Translations under genes and position numbers: made by a program | The notes under the pieces: model-generated | The model's database searches: none | The model's input: the letters and a program-made list of their open reading frames with translations, nothing else | What the model was told of the DNA's origin: nothing | In this document: positions 60,387 through 64,000 of the stretch, in pieces | Layout: each line of letters opens with the position of its first letter | How positions within the stretch are numbered: the stretch's first letter is position 1 | Source of the DNA: JBEKHT01 sp050012135 | GTDB lineage: Bacteria > Chloroflexota > Anaerolineae > Anaerolineales > RBG-16-64-43 | Assembly (NCBI GenBank): GCA_050012135.1 | Contig: JBEKHT010000008.1 | Span: 9,315 to 73,314 of the forward strand | DNA length: 64,000 bases | Direction: 5' to 3'

Positions 60387-62156
60387 GTGTTGAGACGGAA
60401 GCGGTGGGTTATTCGCGAGCGGCTCCCAGCGAGCGTGGCCTCGGGGCTGGCCCAATTGCCTTCTGAGTTGGCGCAGGTACTATTTAATCGAGGGGTAACG
60501 ACCCCCGAGGGGGCCGATCGTTTTCTGCGAGTGGAGACACCGGCGGACAGCGACCCCATGCGGTTGAATGGTGTCGGAGCGGCAGTAGAACGTGTCCTCG
60601 CGGCGATAAGATCCGCTGAAAAGATTGCAATCTACGGCGACTACGACACGGACGGAGTGACCGCGACAGTCCTCTTGGTCCGCTACCTTCGGGAATGCGG
60701 CGCCCTTGCCTTCCCATACATCCCGAGTCGGTTTGAGGAAGGGTATGGCCTGAACACCGGGGCGCTCCGGAAACTGAAGGAGCAAGGGTACGGGCTGGTG
60801 ATCACGGTGGATTGCGGCGTCCGCGCGTTGGAGGAAGCCCAGGCGGCGAGCCAGTTGGGCTTGGATTTGGTGATCACAGACCATCATGAGCCTCTGGCGG
60901 AGCTTCCCAGCGCGCTGGCGGTGATTGACCCGAAGATCCCTGACGATTCTTATCCCGACAAGGCGCTGGCGGGTGTGGGGGTCGCTTACAAGCTGGCGCA
61001 GGGGGTCGAGACGGAGCTCAGACGATGGCCCGCGCGGCGAGGGCTTTCGCTGGAGGGGTACCTCGAACTCGTGGCCGTAGGGACCGTCGCCGATGTGGCC
61101 CCCTTGATCGGAGAGAATCGCTCCCTGGTTCATGCCGGTCTGGTCAGCCTCAATGCGAGCGGAGGTCCTCGCAACCTTGGGCTGAGGAAGCTGATGGACG
61201 CCTCCTCGCTCAAATCCGGGAAGGTCACGGCAGGGACGATTGGTTTTGTGCTCGGTCCGAGACTGAATTCGGCCGGTCGCGTCGAACATGCCATGACCGC
61301 CTACTCTCTGCTGGAGACGGACGCGCCGGAAGTCGCGACCCAACTCGCGGCGTTGCTGTCCAGCTGGAATCGCCGGAGACAGCAGATCACCCGGACGGTG
61401 ACCTCTCATGCCCGAGACCAAATCCTGTCCTCGACTTCGGGCGAGAGGGGCCGGGAGCTGCCCTTTTTTGTTTTTGCCTCGGACCCGTCTTACAGTCCCG
61501 GGGTCACAGGCCTTGCGGCCTCTCGTCTGAGTGAGGAATTCTATCGGCCCGTCGCCGTGCTGGCAGTTGACCTGCAAGGTGGGCTGGCCAAAGGGTCGGC
61601 GCGGAGCATCCCAGAGTTACATCTCACCCAAGTGCTCGATGAATGTGGGGACCTGCTCATTCGCTATGGCGGGCATGCCGCCGCAGCTGGTTTCACCGTG
61701 CGCCTCGAAGATCTCCCTGCGCTGCAGGCCCGGTTGGAGAGGCTGGCGCGGGCGGAACTTGGAGCCCGGGTGCTGGAACCGTCGCTGCAGGCAGATGTCA
61801 TCGTGAGTTTCCACAAACTCCCCGAACTGGCAAGTTGGCTGAAGCGACTGGAGCCGTGCGGGCAGGGAAATCCACAACCCGTTTTCGTCGCTCCCAAAGT
61901 CAGAGTGGTCTCCAAGAGGTCGGTGGGCAGCGATGGCAGTCACCTTTCGCTTCGACTCCGGGAGGGGGAGACCACCCTCGATGCCATTGCCTTCGGCCGG
62001 GGATCCGATGCGATCCACCTGCCGGAAGAGGTAGGGGTCGCCTTCAGGTTGGAGGAAGACGATTTCTCGGGGGTGAACCGTCTGCGGCTGAACGTGCTGG
62101 ACCTGGGCGATCCCGGAGCGGCCGAACTGGTGGCTGGGGCGGGCAGGGGAGTCTAG
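60387..62156 (+). CDS. recJ: Single-stranded-DNA-specific exonuclease RecJ
   Basis: 589 residues from GTG 60387, with GAGGAT 6 nt upstream; earlier in-frame starts lie in the decayed gene. DHH phosphoesterase motifs: Y-G-D-Y-D-T-D-G-V-T-A-T (motif I), V-D-C-G-V (II), I-T-D-H-H-E (III) and G-T-V-A-D-V (IV), then the DHHA1 domain with R-Y-G-G-H-A-A-A-A-G-F and an OB domain. It degrades 5' ssDNA in recombination and mismatch repair. Its last 4 nt overlap the end of the convergent glycosyltransferase gene. Confidence 0.96.
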   Translation: MLRRKRWVIRERLPASVASGLAQLPSELAQVLFNRGVTTPEGADRFLRVETPADSDPMRLNGVGAAVERVLAAIRSAEKIAIYGDYDTDGVTATVLLVRYLRECGALAFPYIPSRFEEGYGLNTGALRKLKEQGYGLVITVDCGVRALEEAQAASQLGLDLVITDHHEPLAELPSALAVIDPKIPDDSYPDKALAGVGVAYKLAQGVETELRRWPARRGLSLEGYLELVAVGTVADVAPLIGENRSLVHAGLVSLNASGGPRNLGLRKLMDASSLKSGKVTAGTIGFVLGPRLNSAGRVEHAMTAYSLLETDAPEVATQLAALLSSWNRRRQQITRTVTSHARDQILSSTSGERGRELPFFVFASDPSYSPGVTGLAASRLSEEFYRPVAVLAVDLQGGLAKGSARSIPELHLTQVLDECGDLLIRYGGHAAAAGFTVRLEDLPALQARLERLARAELGARVLEPSLQADVIVSFHKLPELASWLKRLEPCGQGNPQPVFVAPKVRVVSKRSVGSDGSHLSLRLREGETTLDAIAFGRGSDAIHLPEEVGVAFRLEEDDFSGVNRLRLNVLDLGDPGAAELVAGAGRGV

Positions 62157-62836
62157 TCCACGAACCGGTACTTGAGCAGAGTCCAAACGGCCGCAAAGGC
62201 GTCGCGCATTCCAATCTTCTTCCCCTGGCTGTATTCTCTTGGGTTGAAGGAGATGGGGACCTCGAACAGGCGTGCGCCGCGCTTCAGCAGTTTGGCCGTG
62301 ATTTCGGGCTCGAAATCGAAGCGGTTGGCCCGCAGTGGCATCGATCGGACAGCGCTGGCCCGAAAGGCCTTGTATCCAGTCTCCATGTCCGAAAGGATGC
62401 TGTTGTAGAGCAAATTCGTGGCGAAGGTCAGCAGTTTGTTGGCGAGCAAGTGCCAGAACATGGTAACGCGCCGAGGCGCCCCCAGGAATCGGGACCCATA
62501 CACGGCATCGGCGATTCCGTCCTGGATCGGGTCGAGCAAGTTTGGGTAGTCCTTTGGGTTGTATTCGAGATCAGCGTCTTGGATGAGGACGACTTCGCCC
62601 GTGGCGGCTTGGATCCCCGCTCGGACCGCGGCCCCTTTTCCTCGGTTCTTGGGCTGGTAGATCGCGCGGATGGCGCCTCGAGCCTCGAGTTCGGCGACGA
62701 CCTCGCGGGTCCCGTCCGTGGAGCCGTCATCCACGACGATGATCTCCGAGGCGAGCCGGCTGGCGGCGACGCGGCGCACGATCTCGGCCAGGGTGGCTTG
62801 CTCATTGAAAACGGGGATGATCACACTGAGCTGCAT
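62153..62836 (-). CDS. Family 2 glycosyltransferase, dolichol-phosphate mannose synthase-like
   Basis: 227 residues from ATG 62836. GT-A fold: S-V-I-I-P-V-F-N-E, V-V-D-D-G-S-T-D-G-T, Q-P-K-N-R-G-K-G-A-A-V-R-A-G, and the metal-binding D-A-D-L-E-Y-N-P. D-M-E-T-G-Y-K-A-F-R and F-D-F-E-P-E-I-T-A-K complete the DPM1-like pattern. No C-terminal membrane domain, so it is a soluble or peripheral enzyme. It would transfer a sugar from a nucleotide to a lipid carrier. Predicted leaderless. Confidence 0.9.
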   Translation of the reverse strand: MQLSVIIPVFNEQATLAEIVRRVAASRLASEIIVVDDGSTDGTREVVAELEARGAIRAIYQPKNRGKGAAVRAGIQAATGEVVLIQDADLEYNPKDYPNLLDPIQDGIADAVYGSRFLGAPRRVTMFWHLLANKLLTFATNLLYNSILSDMETGYKAFRASAVRSMPLRANRFDFEPEITAKLLKRGARLFEVPISFNPREYSQGKKIGMRDAFAAVWTLLKYRFVD

Positions 62837-62843
62837 GGGCGAA

Positions 62844-62849
62844 AGTATA
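62844..62849 (-). promoter_or_regulatory. -10 box 7 nt before the glycosyltransferase start (leaderless)
   Basis: On the minus strand TATACT (62849-62844), preceded directly by TG, leaves 7 nt before ATG 62836, so +1 lies at the start codon. Confidence 0.55.
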
Positions 62850-62882
62850 CACGGGCGGCGAGCCCCAGGCAATTCCCGCCCA

Positions 62883-62891
62883 TGCTATAAT
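62883..62891 (+). promoter_or_regulatory. Extended -10 promoter of the AAA ATPase gene
   Basis: T-G-C followed by a perfect TATAAT (62886-62891) on the plus strand, about 49 nt before TTG 62940. It lies about 35 nt from the divergent glycosyltransferase -10, forming a compact divergent promoter region. Confidence 0.65.
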
Positions 62892-62939
62892 CGTTGCGGC
62901 GGGCGAGTTTCTTCCCCTGAACCTGCCTCGAGGTGACCG

Positions 62940-64000
62940 TTGAGCAGTCTTCCATATTCCGCGACTCGCGCGCAAGAGGCGATCATTGCGGCAGGGAGGT
63001 TCGTCCCGCCTCCTATCACTCGAGTGGAGGACAGCGGCCTCTCACCGCTCTGGCTCCAGGACCTAGCTCTCAAGATCCTCTACTTCCAAGGCTACCTCAC
63101 TGGAATCCGCATCGCCGAATTGATGACCCTCCCCTTCACGGGCGTGGTGGATCTTGTCCTGGAGGCGCTCAAGCGGGACAAGCTCATCGAGGTCAAGGCC
63201 CAGGTCGGCATCGGCGAAGGGGCCTACCAATACGCGATCACCGGTCAGGGGATGGTGCGGGCGCGCGAGGCGCTCGAGCGCAGCCAGTATGCCGGGCCCG
63301 CCCCGGTGCCCCTTTCCGAATACAACGCGGCCATCCGAAAGCAGGCCCGCGGGCGGCCAGTGGTCAATCCCCGGGTGATGCGGCAGGCGCTCTCTGCCTT
63401 GGTTCTTTCGGAACGGACGGTTTCGCGCATCGGGCCAGCGGTGAACTCGGGGATGTCGATTTTCCTCTATGGCCCCCCTGGCGACGGGAAGACGACCATC
63501 GCTCGCGCCATCGGCGAAATGATCCTGCGGGAGGACATGTACATTCCCTATGCCCTGGATCTCGAGGGCCACGTGGTGAAGCTGTATGACTCCGTCAATC
63601 ATCAACTGGCACCGGAGGAGGATGTTCTGGCGGGAGCGGGGGCTCCATCCGCGCGGCTCAATGTGCGCCGCGATCCACGCTGGGTGAGAATCCGTCGGCC
63701 CTTCATCATGGTCGGTGGGGAGCTGACCCTGGCCGGCCTCGACTTGGTCTTCAACGACGTGCAAAAGTTTTACGAGGCGCCATTTCAGGTGAAGGCGAAT
63801 GGCGGGATCCTGTTGATCGACGACTTTGGGAGGCAGCAGGTCCGCCCGCGGGATCTCCTGAACCGTTGGATCCTGCCCTTGGAGAACCGCATCGACTACT
63901 TGACCCTGCACACCGGGCAAAAGGTGGAAGTGCCGTTTGATGTCATGGTAGTATTCTCGACGAACTTGCCGCCGAAAGATCTAGTGGACGAGGCCTTCCT
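62940..64000 (+). CDS. AAA-type ATPase with N-terminal winged-helix-like domain (partial)
   Basis: 353 codons are visible and the frame runs off the window. I chose TTG 62940, just after GAGGTGA. Residues 35-120 look helical and winged-helix-like (L-K-I-L-Y-F-Q-G-Y-L-T-G, V-V-D-L-V-L-E-A-L-K). The ATPase has Walker A Y-G-P-P-G-D-G-K-T-T near 178, Walker B G-I-L-L-I-D-D-F-G near 296 and a sensor V-F-S-T-N-L near 337. The role is not evident; similar Chloroflexota proteins are annotated only as ATP-binding. No partner gene is visible before the edge. Confidence 0.75.
   Translation, partial: MSSLPYSATRAQEAIIAAGRFVPPPITRVEDSGLSPLWLQDLALKILYFQGYLTGIRIAELMTLPFTGVVDLVLEALKRDKLIEVKAQVGIGEGAYQYAITGQGMVRAREALERSQYAGPAPVPLSEYNAAIRKQARGRPVVNPRVMRQALSALVLSERTVSRIGPAVNSGMSIFLYGPPGDGKTTIARAIGEMILREDMYIPYALDLEGHVVKLYDSVNHQLAPEEDVLAGAGAPSARLNVRRDPRWVRIRRPFIMVGGELTLAGLDLVFNDVQKFYEAPFQVKANGGILLIDDFGRQQVRPRDLLNRWILPLENRIDYLTLHTGQKVEVPFDVMVVFSTNLPPKDLVDEAF

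Noticed and set aside
1..64000. CRISPR array, insertion sequence or rRNA operon
   Set aside because: No regularly spaced repeats, transposase motifs or rRNA segments were noticed on reading the window.

Overview
The window is GC-rich, densely coded bacterial chromosome. It probably comes from a Chloroflexota lineage (Anaerolineae-like). The evidence is: two lipoproteins with a Cys followed by long Pro/Thr/Ala linkers; a baseplate-J-like membrane protein between alaS and ruvX; a Hanks kinase fused to a TolB-like propeller; and several genes with an extended -10 box only 6-8 nt before the start codon, which implies leaderless mRNAs. No rRNA, tRNA, CRISPR array, insertion sequence or phage was found. 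The taxonomic call is inference from gene style, not from a marker search.

Layout. 1-2305: the end of a selenium-dependent molybdenum hydroxylase maturation locus (yqeB end, a yqeC-mocA fusion, and a second mocA-like gene broken by an in-frame TAA). 2592-8603 (minus): alaS, baseplate-J-like protein, ruvX, mltG. 9348-15387 (plus): degV, an SRPBCC-PDZ-DinB fusion, a TPR/URO-D pair, and a secreted M15-like + papain-like + LysM protein. 15704-30590 (plus): folD, then a purine salvage/catabolism block with 8-oxoguanine deaminase, adenine deaminase, a decayed GntR/UTRA regulator, two different carbamoyltransferases, carbamate kinase, a BMP-type nucleoside ABC transporter and threonine synthase. 30734-34575 (minus): a Dpp-like transporter without ATPases whose substrate-binding protein appears circularly permuted. 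34798-39081: a membrane protein, a prepilin peptidase and secDF. 39300-43814 (plus): an AGPS-like oxidase, glpD and an aminotransferase. 43880-46944 (minus): a metal-regulated mntR-mntH-usp operon with a clear promoter and palindromic operator. 47090-57443: an LCP-like protein, a murA with Asp at the usual Cys site, a membrane protein, gyrB, a kinase, rsmD, a Nudix protein and a class II aldolase. 57708-64000: a zinc-ribbon protein, fmt, a DUF4870-like gene with a decayed second copy, recJ, a glycosyltransferase and the start of an AAA ATPase.

How it fits together. The left edge (yqeB, yqeC-mocA, mocA) and the 16.7-23.8 kb block (deaminases, YgeW-like transcarbamylase, carbamate kinase) are parts of what in E. 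coli is one ygeW-xdhD purine catabolism cluster. Here about 14 kb of unrelated genes separate them. The implied route imports nucleosides or purines through the BMP transporter, deaminates the bases and oxidises them with a molybdenum hydroxylase outside the window. A ureido intermediate would then be split by a transcarbamylase and carbamoyl phosphate converted to ATP by carbamate kinase. Two genes of this theme (mocA-2 and the GntR regulator) are broken, so the pathway may be decaying or the assembly may carry base errors there.

The most unusual items are the circularly permuted binding protein, the triple-domain SRPBCC-PDZ-DinB protein, the double-peptidase LysM protein, the leaderless-promoter set, the DtxR-type operator, and a terminator placed just after the secD promoter.
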